From the NCBI RefSeq assembly GCF_002234675.1, contig NC_019859.2, positions 11,063,983 through 11,127,982 on the forward strand: a DNA stretch of 64,000 bases, in the 5' to 3' direction. Position numbers and translations under genes: made by a program. The notes beneath the pieces were generated by a model that was not told the DNA's origin, made no database searches, and worked only from the letters and a program-made list of their open reading frames with translations. The stretch is from Oryzias latipes (taxonomy: Eukaryota; Chordata; Actinopteri; Beloniformes; Adrianichthyidae). Positions 37,701 to 49,811 of the stretch are shown piece after piece (positions within the stretch are counted from its first letter, which is position 1; each line of letters begins with the position of its first letter).

Positions 37701-40700
37701 CTGAGAAAAAACATGGAGCTCCTTCCAGATTTTCTATCAAACTCCATTAGCAAAAAAAGAGCTGATTGAGCTCCAGCTGTTTGAAAAGTTCATTTGTTGT
37801 GTTTAGGTTGTAAAGCCTGAAATGTATTTTCTTTCCTTGAGGATTTGTTATTTTTATTTTTGGTTTCCAAAGGGGAAAGCGTTCCACCGACTTCACGACA
37901 CCTCACCTGTATGATGGACTCGGTGAGGGGGTCGGTGATGACGTTTAACAGGTCTGGGGCCTCTCCACTTTGGATTTGAAAGGAGTCAATGATGAGCTTA
38001 GTGACTCTGTACAAGTAACCAGAGGCCACTTCAAGAGGCAGCAGCACCAACACGGAGAGCCAGTTGAAGAAATCGTGCACTGTGGCCCCAGCAAAGGCCC
38101 TGAAGGGGTTCAAGTGAAGGGAAAAAAGTGATCAGGTCGTTGGGTTCTGTCCATTAAAAACTTCAAGAAAAAAACAATCACAAGAAACACTGAAATGCCT
38201 AATAATCAGTTTTTTACTTGATGGCAGCAGGAAGCAGGAACAGCAAATTATTACCTGCGAAAGGTGCTACGGTCTCCAGCCTGCGTCATGGCAACCAAGG
38301 TGTTGGTTACAGAGGTGCCAATGTTGGTGCCCATGATGATGGGAACAGCCACCTGGACCTTCAGAACTGACAAAGGAGAAGACGTGTCCTTAGCGTGCCT
38401 CTTCCCCCTCCAGCATTCATCATTGTCACACACATTCACAGGATCATACTCACTTCCAGAGGAAACCATGCTGACAACTATGGAGGAGGACGTGGATGAA
38501 CTCTGGACCAGCAGAGTCACCAGGACACCAATGACAAGACCAGCCAGAGGGTTGGACAAAACCGAGTTATCCTGAAAGATGTCGCCTGCGGCTTTTCCTG
38601 CACAGGAGAAACAGACACTTCTGACTGTTTTGTCTCTTTTTTTTTTTATTCAAATGTTGCCCCCACTCAGGCGAGTGTAGCTATTTTGGGATTTCAGGGA
38701 TGCAAAAGAATAATGCATGTCTCTGGAGCATTAAAAAATAAACCTGGAAGAGCTGTGTTAAACCTGTTTACCTCCAACAAGCTGAAAAGCTGAGCTGAGG
38801 ATGTCAAGGGAGCAGATGAACATGTAAAGGAGTGCAAGTAATGCAACAGCTTTCGCCACAGACACCAGAACTCTCAGCACTTTCCCTTTGGTGTCTAATT
38901 CTGAAACAAGAGCACAAAGACAAGCAGGTAAAAAATATTGTTTCAAGATTTTTGTTGGGTTTTTCTTTTTTGGTCCAAGTACTGTTTGTTAAACCTATTA
39001 CAGTTCATTAAAGACCAAAATCCAGCAGAAGCCAAAAAGCCCCCACTTCACAGTTTAAAAACATACTCTATGTATTTGTTACCAGTAAGCTATTCATCTA
39101 TAAACTGTAAATTTAAATATTTACAATGTTGAGTTATTAATGCAGTCATGTGTAGCAACGGTAATTTCCTTTAGTCTTGAAATCAGCCCACAAAAGTTAA
39201 AATCCGCCCTGTGTCAAACAAGATCAGCTGCTTCAGCAGAATTAAAGATGTGAAAAAGCTCAGTCAAAAATTCCATTAAGTCTACTCTGGTGTTCTCTTA
39301 TCATTTTTATTCTCTTAGTATTGAATATAAACAGGTCAATTAGGGGTGTGACAGTTAATCAACCTAATCCATTAACAGATTTGTATTTCTATGATCCAAC
39401 CAGACTGATCTGAGGCAAATTTGTTAATCAAATCAGCCTAAACCATTGTAAAATTGTGAAAAATGAAGTAATAACAAGGTTCCCTTTAGATAATTTTGAT
39501 GCAGAAAAACAACAGTGGGCTGAATTCTAGGAAACTAAAATGTGAATTCTTGTTTACTTGTTTGTTTGTACATATATTTATTTACACTAGATTAAGAAAT
39601 CATGAGGGATGTGAAAAACTTCACCTGCACTGTTCAGAACCCAGGTATTTATCTCTGAGTCACACACTTTTGGCCAAAGATGTCCTGGATCGTTTTTTTA
39701 GGTCAATAAATCGTTACACCCTTACATTGGTTTGTTATATGCAGTATATGAATACGTAGAAAAATCTATATTTAAATGTGTACGTGCTAATTCAGAACTT
39801 TCCCTCTGAACTAGAAGGAAAGGAAATTAATCTAGACACAGCTGTGCAGCACAAGATAACATTGTGTGCTTTAAAATGACTCTCATTGACAGCAAACTAA
39901 ATGTTATACCATCATTTTTGCTGTTATCTGATGGAGGAGGGATCAAACAAAGCAGTGATTCTAGATTTAGTGTAATGTCAGCATCGGTAGAAATAAAAAA
40001 GGTTTATTTTACTTTTATAAGATCACCCCAGTTTAAAAATATAAATGTAAATCAAAAAACTAAAAGAAATAAACCTAAACAACATGTCAAATGTGTTTCA
40101 CTTTGTTCTTCCAAGCCAAAGAACCACAATGGGGAGATAAATGAACCTCAGGTTGCAGACCCTTTTAATTTCTGCCTTTAGGAGGAATCTTTGCTTCTCT
40201 TTAGTCTCACTGCTGCTGGTTAGCACAGAGAACTGTTGAAGATTAAGCAGCTCTTGTTGTGTGAACTCCTGAGCCTTTACCTGACCATGAAACCCCCGTG
40301 TCCTTCAGCTCTGGCATGTCCCATGGGTCACCTTCCCCTGAGTCCTCCTCAACCAAAGCCAGAGTGGAGTGCGCAGGAGTTGTCGTGACCTCTGGAACCG
40401 ACAAAAGCCCCAAAAGGTTACAAGTCTTTGGCATAGTTTATATATCATTTGATCACAGTCAAAGACATTGCTTTCATCTGACACAACCCTCTCTTGTTGT
40501 CTTGTCTCTAATTAAAGATTACCTTTGCTTTTCTCTTCATGATGTTCACCCTTTTTATTTTTCTTGTGCTTCTTGCCAGGCTGAAAAAAAAGTGAGAAAA
40601 ACATGCTAGAATATACAGATGTTTGTTCATAAACACAAAAAACTGTTCAAAAATATTTTTAGGAGACACTTTTTATTAGATTTCTGAGATGTAACCATTT

Positions 40701-41331
40701 TTTACTTCCTGTTTGGGATTTTTTTTTAAATCAAACTTCAGCAGAAAATCTACACAAATGTGAAAAAAAGTCTTTTTATTGTTGTCTGACATGTTTTTGC
40801 TGCTTTTTTCAGAATAATTCTGCATTATTTCAGGTGAACTAGCCGGATGTTAGCTCAGTAAATGCTGAAAAGCATGTGAACTTGAGCACACACTCTTTTC
40901 ATTAGGTTATTGATTTTTTGTCACATGCTACAGTCGTAGTACAATTCCATTCACACTAGAGCGATGAAGGGAAAAGGCAATCACATTTATTAAAAAATGA
41001 GAAATGAAATTAATATTTACATCCAACTCATGTGTCTTGTTAAGATTTTTAGACTACACAATTGCTCATCTGTGACTTTTTTTTTCCAATTATAACCTGA
41101 AAGCAGCTTTTTGACTTTCTACATCATTAAATTTACATTTAAATATCAATTGGGATTGATCAGAATCATAAAAAGTTGTTCTGTCTTAAATTATTTTTGA
41201 TTGTTATAGATGAATGAGTTAGAAAGTTTAAAATAAGTTTTAAGAACATCACATTTTCATTTTTCTAAAGGAAAGTCTCTCTGGAGCGACAGCAGTGATG
41301 CCCTCACCTTTGACAGCCGTGGGGAGTCCAT
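31799..41331 (-). CDS. slc34a2: Sodium-dependent phosphate cotransporter NaPi-IIb
   Basis: Apical Na/phosphate cotransporter of intestine and other epithelia. Thirteen coding exons, 5' to 3': 41308-41331, 40523-40580, 40281-40391, 38772-38900, 38454-38597, 38255-38366, 37907-38099, 35885-35980, 35684-35804, 34840-35007, 34646-34762, 34383-34507, 31799-32371. All phases agree, giving 656 residues, the usual length. The N-terminus carries [16 protein letters not shown]. The two inverted repeats of the fold each have the QSSS substrate motif (about 139-142 and 411-414), followed by GTNIGTS and [10 protein letters not shown]. The large extracellular loop in exons 7-10 has several N-glycosylation sites (NKS, NVT, NCT, NYT, NVS). 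The C-tail has the cysteine cluster KCCCCCKCC typical of NaPi-IIb rather than IIa or IIc. Teleosts may have two slc34a2 genes; which one this is cannot be told here. Confidence 0.95.
32545..32640 (+). mobile_element. hAT-type nonautonomous element, one end
   Basis: The stretch GTGGTCCCCAACCTTTTC followed by CACGGACCGGTTTAATGTCA matches a common nonautonomous hAT end in fish. The opposite end was not found. It lies in the last intron of slc34a2. Confidence 0.6.
33535..33690 (+). repeat. Interspersed repeat shared with erp27 intron 4
   Basis: Matches about 16840-16990 in the same orientation, with common blocks around GAATCTACAATTC and CTCACTAGATTGG. Family not recognised. Confidence 0.5.
33721..33920 (-). 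mobile_element. Palindrome-ended MITE, copy B
   Basis: About 200 bp in the last intron of slc34a2, opposite in orientation to copy A. The left end is slightly eroded; the right end is intact (GATAGCACAAGGG). Flanks are TTAA on the left and TTAC on the right. Confidence 0.85.
34010..34110 (-). mobile_element. LINE 3'-tail fragment
   Basis: CAGAAATCTTTTATTGTCATTGTTACACAAGC-type sequence resembles the 3' end of a fish LINE in minus orientation. Short, recognised from memory only. Confidence 0.35.
35311..35460 (+). mobile_element. L2-type LINE fragment, reverse transcriptase core
   Basis: One frame near 35405-35450 reads [15 protein letters not shown], the GVPQGS motif of L2/CR1-type reverse transcriptase. 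It lies in slc34a2 intron 9, antisense to the gene, and is degenerate. Confidence 0.55.
36125..36420 (+). mobile_element. L2-type LINE fragment, C-terminal part
   Basis: The frame from 36125 contains [20 protein letters not shown] and [16 protein letters not shown], characteristic of the C-terminal region of L2-type LINE proteins. It lies in slc34a2 intron 7, antisense to the gene. Confidence 0.75.
36960..37420 (-). repeat. Unnamed interspersed repeat, copy 2, with coding-like end
   Basis: Shares its left half with 30710-30990 and, inverted, its full length with 55060-55510. On the minus strand the right half reads [20 protein letters not shown], and the copy at 55 kb encodes a similar LEPDTSSEEENKDLHGSSRL. 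The same peptide-like feature in two diverged copies suggests descent from a coding element. Confidence 0.55.
37468..37672 (-). mobile_element. Palindrome-ended MITE, copy C
   Basis: About 205 bp, same orientation as copy B, with both ends intact. Flanked by CTAG on both sides (37464-37467 and 37673-37676), the best sign in this window that the target duplication is 4 bp and not strictly TTAA. In slc34a2 intron 7. Confidence 0.88.
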
Positions 41332-44300
41332 GCCTCCTGTGTGCTCCAGCCACCTGAGCTTCAGCTTTAAAAATGCTGCCTCCGTGGCGAGGGGGGTGGG
41401 AATGTTGGGAGGCATCAGAAGAAAGCTGGATGTGCAGATTTCACATCGACTGGAACATTGCTGTCCCTCAGATAAGCAGAACACACCTTGCACACCTTGA
41501 TTAGTCTCTCCTGGCCCGGCTCAACCCCGGGTTTTACAACTCAACGCTTTCCGAAGTCGCCAGCACTCAACTTTGAATTTATAGCTCAGCCAGTACTGTG
41601 CAGAGAAGACGCTCCAGAATCAAGTTTCCGTCGTTCCACCTGATGCTCCATGTAAGAGGACAGACAGAGAGCTGGGCTCCCCCAGTACAGATCTATAGAG
41701 GCTGTTGAGGACACACAGGGATGCAGGACAAGCCTCCTGTCATGTGGCTCCAGCCTGTGTTTGTAACTGTAGCGTTGGACTATATTTGGAGCTTTTTTTT
41801 TCTTTTTTGGGGGGTAACGAGGCATTGATTTTCCTAATATAGCTGTCCATTAGTCAATGCTTCAGAACATGAGTGACCCAGGCTTCGACCCATAAAACTG
41901 TTCATGGCAGTGTAGTCTGTGTGCGCCATTGACTTTCCATGATAGCTGTTGTCCGACGGGTGACAGGAAGGCAGTCGCGTTCTGCATCCGCCCATCCCTC
42001 CCTCCCCTGGTTCCCTTCCACTGCTTTCCCTCTGTCTGCAGCTTAATACAACGCTCACTGAAATGAATCCCAGCTCCATCCACAACACTTTTTCTATTTG
42101 AAACGTGCAGGTTTTTGTTGTGAACAATTTCAACAGGATCTTACAATTTAAACAGAAAATATTTCACCTTCTTAAGGCAGAAACTGTCATTTTTTAGACT
42201 CTAAGTGTCTCAATATTCACGCCTTTTTGGCTAAGTCACAAAAGATGTTTTATCATTTTCCCTCATGCTTCAAAGTAGGATTCACGTGTAGCTGCTTCAG
42301 AGAGGGAGGTGAAGCACCTGTCAAATTCATTCCCCTCACCCTACAGCAGGGGTTCTCAAAGTGTGGCCTGAGGGACGCTGGAAGATTTTTTTTCAATAAA
42401 AGAGAGCCAGAACAGGTTCCTTTGAGGAAAAACGTTGTGTTGGCGAGGAGAAAAGGCGCTTTCAAGTTAAGTGGACAAATGCTTACTTTGTCGTACCTCA
42501 AGGGCTGGATAACGTCCTGTGCCTTTTTGCAAGCAGGTAAATGAAATGCTCAAAGTTTTCCATGTAAATCGTCACTATGTTACTAATCACAGTGAAGCTG
42601 TGAGAGAAGCTAACTACGTTTTGGCCTTGGAAACGGCCCAGCATAGCAAGCCCTTAAGTGACGGGGAGTTTGTAAAAAGAATGTATGCTGAAAGTAGCTG
42701 ACTTTTTTGTCTAAAGCAAAAGAAGAAGTTTGAAGAAATATTTCTGTCAAATGATACAATTAGTAGACGAGTGGAAGATCTGCGGGCAGCAAACTCCGAT
42801 AGCAACTGGAAACATCTGGAGGGCCTGGTTAACTGTACAAATGACACTTGGTCACTAAAGTTATTAAAAACAACTTTTTCTGTTTATCCTTTTTTTCACC
42901 TAAATTGGCCCTCAGTCTAATGTTGAATTCTTAATTTGGCCCTCCGCTACAAAACCTTTGAGAACCCCTGGCCTACAGTGACCCAATGAACGTAAAACAG
43001 ATGCTGGGCTCTGCTTGAGGCACCCATTAGCCTGCCTGAAGGATGCAAATGCTCCGCTGTCGCCATGGAATTGACGTGATGTTCTGACCTTGGCTCTTGT
43101 GCCTGTAAGATCAGCACAGATCAACTAAATCACTGCATGGGTTGGAAAAGAGGAAAGAGGGAAAGTACAATAGCATCACCCAGACACCAGGAGAGGGTAC
43201 TGCAGAAATCTGCTTTTTTTGCCTTCAGATCAACAACTTTTGCAAAACCAGATGCTGTGGAAGCGTTCTGGAGAAATCAAATACTTATTCATGTGAAATG
43301 TCAGCTATAATTGCACAGAATAAAGTCAAGAAGTTCCCCTTTGGAAAAAAAATGTCTTCACAAACAGAAAGACACTTTGGAAACCAGTGCTCAGGTGTAA
43401 AAAGTTGCTTATAAAGAAAGTGTATTTGGCCAACACAACCATTACAATTATTGTGCTAGTTTGGGCGTATTTGTTAAAATGATTAAAATTACAGCAGCAG
43501 TATACTTCAAACAGTTAAAACTGTGCTAAAATCAGAGCATTGACACAATAATCTTAAAAAAAAGAAAGAAAAAAAAACATCCAGAGATTTTATAACAGAA
43601 TGGCTGGAAAAAGAAATTTGACCTGAGGTTGTGAGGCAATCAAATCTGAGGCTTCAACCATTGAAAAATGCTGCAGCCTGACCTGAACTGGTCCTTCCAG
43701 CATTTTCACAAACCCCTGTAAAATAGGAGCAGGATGCATTCCAGTTTTGTTGAAAACTGTACTGCCTGTTGTTGACACATCAGATCTGCTTTTGAATTGG
43801 ATTCAGTAAAATTAAAAGATAAAAAATTTCATACTTTGTTGCTTTATCCAAAATGTGTGTTTATCACAAGTCTGAACAAATTGTCTTTTTATTACTGTAA
43901 TGCTTTTTTTTACTGTATAAAATGTATTTTTAGTCTTGAGGGGTATAATTACAAATGTTTCCGGATTACGCGGTTTTGTATCTAACTTGTCATAACTTGG
44001 AATAATTTTATAAAAATATTTTTAGAAGGTAAAAACTGGCTGTACTGCGCAATAAAAAGTGTTGCTGCCTATCTGTTTGTGTCCACTAGAGGGCGGTAGT
44101 CGCTAATTTTGTTGGGTCACTTTTGACCTTTCAAAGTAAAAGGTAAAATTGTGAGTGGTTTTTGTGCAAACATGTCGGAAAAAACGATTAATTTTCATAC
44201 TGTATGTTTCTTTTAATTTATTTTTCCCCCGGGTGTGTTCACTATCAACGAGAAAATATATAAGGGGACATTTTTGCTGGTGTTGGGTAACGCACAATAA

Positions 44301-44423
44301 CTTCCGGGTCAAATGAATTGCCCGGAGCCATGACATTGTACCAAACATTAAAAAGTCAGCGGCTTTAAACGTGTTTAACTACATGTTTTGGAGTAAAAAT
44401 TGAGCTCCAGGGTTGCCGTCAGC
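41332..44423. other. Divergent intergenic region between slc34a2 and ociad1
   Basis: Holds the 5' flank of slc34a2, a hAT remnant (listed separately) and the 5' flank of ociad1. No other coding exon was recognised. No clear TATA box was identified for either gene. Confidence 0.4.
42347..42970 (+). mobile_element. hAT (Charlie-type) remnant with decayed transposase
   Basis: Terminal inverted repeats CAGGGGTTCTCAAAG and CTTTGAGAACCCCTG, flanked by an 8-bp target duplication with one mismatch (CCCTACAG and GCCTACAG). Inside, frames read KPLSDGEFVKRMYAE and later KKKFEEIFLSNDTISRRVED, parts of a hAT transposase like that in GTF2IRD2-type proteins. The frame is broken and most of the transposase is missing. 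Confidence 0.88.
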
Positions 44424-47400
44424 ATGTCGTCGACTTCTACAGGTTTCCCAGAGGAGCGGCGGCGCACAGCAGCTCAGGTGAACCCTCAACGTCTGCTTTT
44501 AATCTGAAGAGCTACCGTGGAAGCTAACGCTAGCTAGCGTTGATTATCGGATCAGAAAGGGGGTGTGGCGAGGTTCAAGTGCACATGGAAGACACAGTTT
44601 CGCAGCAGAAATTCATTCAAAATGTTGACTTATACGTTTGGTGCAGGAAATTATTCACAGCCAGCAAGTAGAAAACTTTAGAGCTCAGTAAATAAATAGA
44701 AGTGGGATATTTTGTTGAAAAATTAATGCAATCGGCCTTAAAAATAACAATTTATCTGCAGGCACAACTTGGGGTGGACTACGTCCCCACAGAGGAGGAG
44801 AAGGGAGTACTGAGAGAATGCAACCAGGAGAGCTTCTTTTATAGATGTAAGTTCCCACCACTCAGGTCAATAACACTGAGCCACAAAAACATAATTGAAA
44901 TATATTTTTCTTAACGGTGAGGAGGGACTTTGCGGCTCCCTCTGTGTTTTGGTCAGTAAGAAACTGGCCCAAAACAGCTCTTTTGATGTGGAAGCTTGCA
45001 GATCCCTGGGCTACAAAATAAAGCGTTCATCTCGAGGATCTTAGTGTGAGAAACGGTTTGTGTTGACACGAATAATAAAAAAAATATTAACTGAAAGCAA
45101 AGAGAGAAAAAAAGAATACAAAGTGTTCAGTCTGGTTCAATGTCCGGGGTTTTTATTTTACCAGGAAGTCCCTTGAGATAAAATCTCTTTTTTCGAGAGT
45201 CCTGGCCAAGAGGCATTGGCACACGCACACAAATATAAAAGCATGAAAATAAAACAAAACAAAAAATCAGCTCAAGAATAACTTGTACAGTCTTCGGTCA
45301 GACACTCAGAAATCTGCAAATTAAGGAGATGTGTTCCATCAGTCGCAGATAGTTCTGAGCGCCATCCAGAAGATGGGAGCAGAGGAGATGGCCGCTTTTT
45401 CCCCAAAGGTTTTGTTGGAAGATGCTTGTTTCATTTCTATTAGTCTTCGTGGGTTCGAGGCTGCGTAGCTCGCCATCATAAAATGTCAGAAGGGTTGATC
45501 ATGAATCCAGAAGGAGGGGAAAAAAACTGACATAAAAGGTCACAAAGACAAATCAAAAGCACAGCTTATGGTTTGGGATATAAATCAATCCAAATATTAG
45601 TGTAGCCAAAGAAAAGCACTTTCATAGACCCTATGATTCAAATTTGACTTCTTTTTTTTTTATTTGATTTGAAATGGTTTATTTCAAGCAATCACTGAAT
45701 AATGCACAAAACAATACAATAAGCATTCATACATACATTCATTCAAAGACGTATCAAACTTAGGATAATTAGATAATAAAACAAAGATTGCTTGAAAGGG
45801 AGTGGATGAAAGCGAACGTTTATAATCCCACCCCTGTTCTACCGTAACCATTTTATTACATGATTAATCATTATCCGGTTCCTAACTTTTCAACTGTCAT
45901 CATTCCCTTAACCAACACAGTTTCAGGTCATTACATATGCTTAAGTATCAATGAATCACATGACAATGATGAATTACTTCATACTTATGTAAATTAGTTA
46001 TAACTATTTTGTTTGATAACATACCACAATACAGATCAGTTATCTAAAATATATTCAGATTAATTTTATTAGAAAAATCATGTTTGTGATTAAAAGAAAA
46101 ATAACAATCAGAAAATAAACATAACAAATCATGACTTTTTGGATCAAGTGAACTAATATAATTAGAATTCAATCATTATAACCATCTTCAATAATTGATT
46201 AAGCGTTTTTATTTATTTATTTATTTTTTAATAGTACGGTAATGCCGTGAAATAAAAAAGGGTCCATAATCTGTTGAATGTCCAAGGTTGTTTTTTTCCG
46301 TCTTCTGCTGATTGGTATTCCGTTCTTCTGGGTTTAAACAGAGTTTATAGTTCTCTTCACTGTTAATTCAATTCAAATTGATGTCAAACTAAAATTGGTG
46401 AAGTGAAGTTTTCACAAAGTCATTCATTCATCTTCTGAAGCCGTTTTTGTCCCTCTGTGGGTCACGGGGCTGCTGGAGCCTATCCCAGCCACCCACAGCC
46501 GGACTTGCCTCACAGCAAAAAGGCTGTGGAATAGTATTTAGTTAATTTCGTTTTGATTTCTAAAATATCTGGGTTTTTTATTGTTTGTTTAACATTTGTT
46601 TTAAATTGTCACTGTGATCTTTCATATGTTTTTAACAAATTGAATTAACAGTTACTTACAAAATGCAACACCGATTTATAAACTCGGCGGATAGATTATC
46701 ATTTTGGAGACACACACACACACACGCAGAGACACACACGTACCGAGTAATGAAACATGTTTTCATGTTTGTGGTCTTTCTTCACAGCGGTGCCCTTCTC
46801 TGTGATCAGCATGGCTGTCACTCAAGCCTTAGTCAGCAGAGGTAATGTGTGTTTTATGCAGATTGATGCTTTTGATCTGGTGAAACTCAAGTTGACGTGG
46901 GGTTGTTCAAACCTGCAGGGACTCTGTCTCCATCGCCAAGGTTTGGATCTCTGCCTAAAGTTGCCTGTGAGTTCATTTCTGTTCAGTCCGAGAAAGGACT
47001 CCATTCCTTCGTGTTGATGTAAAGTATTTTCCTTCAAACTGTACTGAGTAGTAATTCTTTTGAGCTTGTTTTTGACCCAAAGTTGCCGGCTTCTGTGGCT
47101 ACCTGGCTGGGAAACTGTCCTACATGAAGACGTGTCAGGAGAAGTTCAAGCAGCTGGAGAACTCTCCTTTAGGGGAAATCCTCAGACAGAAATCGGGAAT
47201 GACTCCACGTGTGTAAGTGGGTAACCAACAATTCCCAACTATAGATTTTGTGAATTCACAGCCTGAGTTTGTTTTTCTTTCCCTCATAGTTCTGGTGCAG
47301 CTCAGTCAGAGATGAGCAACCCAGACTCTCAGTCGTTTGGTACCATGTTCCAGGCTGCCGAGGCCCCTCGCTTCCCGTCCCCTTCCTCCAAAGATTACGA

Positions 47401-49333
47401 ATCTGGTCTTGATCCTCCTGAGCAAGTGGGAAGGATGGGCGACTTCAGTGCTCCAAGTAACGCATAAACCCACAAACTTAACATTGTGTTACACTGTGTA
47501 AGAATGTTCAACCTTTTTACACAAAGGGCCAGATTTTGGCCAGCTTTCCAGTCAGACGTCATCTTACTCCAAAAAATCCCAAAATAAACTCTTACAAGTA
47601 GATTATTACAATAAGTTTAAGTTCTTTAGATATAAAAATATTCATATTTTGCCAGAAATACTCTGACTTTCATAGTTGAAAGCCATGCTAAAAACAAAAG
47701 AGCTGTCTGAAAAGAAACTAAAACGACTCCAAGTCATTTAGGAAGATAAATATTGTGGCCAAAAAAATAACTGAATTGGGTTTAAATAAAAACATAAAGA
47801 CTAAAAAATTATGAAAGTGCAAAATATTATAAAGATTTAAGTGACCATACAGTATTTCTGACTGTATCAAACCCTCAATCTGCAGCTCCTGTGTAACAAT
47901 TGAAGACTCCCAAAGACTCCTTATAAACATTTTTTGTTGTTCCGAGATGAAAGGTTATTTATTTCTATAAGAAGGCAAACAGTATGTGTGTGTATGGTGC
48001 AATTTCCATGCCTCTGACATAAAACACAATGGAAAAAAAAAATATTGCTAAACATCAAATTCAGTCTTTTTTTTTTTTTTTATGCAGCTCTGCTGCCATC
48101 TGCTGGTAAAATATAGAATAGGTTGTTGAGATGCATGCTTTTTATGCTCCTGTCAACAGAACCAAATGTAATTTGTGGATTCAATTTGAGCAATTTCAGC
48201 ACAGGCCATACTTTGGACATGTTTAGTGTAATATATTTTATTTTTCTCATTGTTTTGAGTACTTTAGTGCAGGAAAAGTCAAACATCTAGTTCAAATCCG
48301 GCCGTTCTGCTTGTGAAGTGCAATTCTTTGTGCCATCTCCCATCTGCTGCACACACTTTATGATTGTTGTGGTCTTCACAAAAAGAACCAATCTTAATGT
48401 TAAAATGTCCATCTTGCCTAAAATATGCCTCAATTCCATCAAAAATATACACTTTTAGTTCTGCACAAAGCTTGTGGTGCTGCAGGGATTTCTAACTTTA
48501 GGTCAAAGGGCGACCCTAAACTTGAGCTTTAATGTCAAGTCACCACTCCTGACTCCCTGAAATGTCACAAACAGCCAAAGGTTAACTTCAAAATCTCTTT
48601 CTTTTGCCGCTTCTTCAAATTTCTATGAATTCTAATGATTCTTTTGCCGTTTTTGTTATTAAACAGATGTGGTTCTTTTTGCTTCATTTACACTTTTTTT
48701 AACTATTCTGATTAAAGAAACTGGTTCAATTTTTCAGGTTACCATTTTTTTTCTATGTATTTTAGTAAACATTTACTGTTTTTGTGAAACATCCATACTA
48801 GGGATGGAAGTCCAGTATGAGACATAGGTGGAGGTGTAGCAAATGGCTTATAAGGGCCACCAATTTTGAGCTATGCTTTTTCAAATAAATGTGATCCATA
48901 ATATACTTTTAATTGTGTTTATTTGGTAGAAAAAGCAGCTTCCTAGACAAAATGAAGTATGATTCAGAGTCCGAATACGGTTCTGCCGCACAGTTTGTCT
49001 GAAATCTTGTTGCAGCAGTCTGGCAAGCGTCCTCAGATGCTTTTTCTCGTCACTCCCAGCTCAGTCGTACCTGGACGAGGAGGAGCCACGCAGGAAGCCT
49101 GTCCTCTATGAGGACCTGAGGCTCAAGAACAGGGAGAACTACGAGGTCACGCTCATTCAGAAGGCGGACACCATGATCAAAACGCCCCAGGAGAAGGAAC
49201 CAGAGCGACCAAAGAAGCAAGGTAAGCAGCAGCGTCATGGGGTGACTCTTCATCTGTGAAAAGACTGGATCGACTTCTTCTGTTTCCACTTTCAGGGAAA
49301 AAGAACATCTATGGAGACGCCTGGGACGAATGA
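44424..49333 (+). CDS. ociad1: OCIA domain-containing protein 1
   Basis: Mitochondrial/endosomal OCIA-domain protein linked to respiratory chain assembly and stem-cell signalling. Eight coding exons (44424-44477, 44762-44846, 46788-46841, 46919-46966, 47083-47212, 47290-47456, 49060-49221, 49296-49333) give 245 residues, the human length. The OCIA domain starts with GVDYVPTEEEKGVLRECNQE, continues with two hydrophobic hairpin segments (VPFSVISMAVTQALVSRG and VAFAGFCGYLAGKLSY), then KTCQEKFKQLENSPLGEILR. The middle is Ser/Pro-rich and variable; the end KKNIYGDAWDE matches the human VNKYGDTWDE. Start chosen at the first ATG of exon 1. Confidence 0.94.
45150..45245 (-). repeat. Common fish interspersed repeat fragment
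   Basis: ACCAGGAAGTCCCTTGAGAT through GAGAGTCCTGGCCAAGAGGC is a phrase seen widely in fish genomes, here in ociad1 intron 2. Type uncertain, probably a LINE or SINE 3' end. Confidence 0.4.
45650..46350 (-). repeat. Probable LINE 3' region in ociad1 intron 2
   Basis: A GGTTTATTTCAAGCAATCAC-like start, and further in GAAAGGGAGTGGATGAAAGC with TTATAATCCCACCCC, resemble the 3' region of a common fish LINE. No frame was seen. Confidence 0.4.
46430..46512 (+). repeat. Common fish repeat fragment
   Basis: The phrase CCCTCTGTGGGTCACGGGGC followed by TGCTGGAGCCTATCCCAGC is a widespread fish repeat. Short fragment without ends. Confidence 0.5.
47457..49059. other. Intron 6 of ociad1
   Basis: About 1.6 kb of AT-rich intron with no recognised element or exon. 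Confidence 0.5.
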
Positions 49334-49811
49334 GAGCAGATTGGAACGGATGAGGCTTTTGTTCTGTCCTTGCAGCAGGAGGCGCCGCTTCTCTGTCTCC
49401 GCTTGTCATGTAGTTATTTCAGTCTGTGATCCAAGTGTGAATTAAAAATTAACTGCTGGGTGGAAATCTGTCATCTGTCACACAATATACTCAAAGTCGC
49501 ATTTCTAAAGCAAATGCTTAAGATCTGCAGGTTTTTTTTGGTCTTAAAACAGGTTAAAAAATAGTTTGATACAAAAACAGGCGTTAGTTTACATTCAGAG
49601 AAACATCTTCACTGTTACAGCAGGTACTTCAGGGTTTACTGGTGACGGTCCAAGAGTTTGAGGTCACATAGAAAACAGTAAAAACATTGCAGTACAAAAT
49701 CAGTCATTGCAAAAAGCAAAATAAAAATAAAAACTTCTTGTTCAGCAGACTTTAAAAAAAAAAAAAGCTTCTGGCTGCATATTCTTCATTAAATAGAGCA
49801 GATCTCAACAG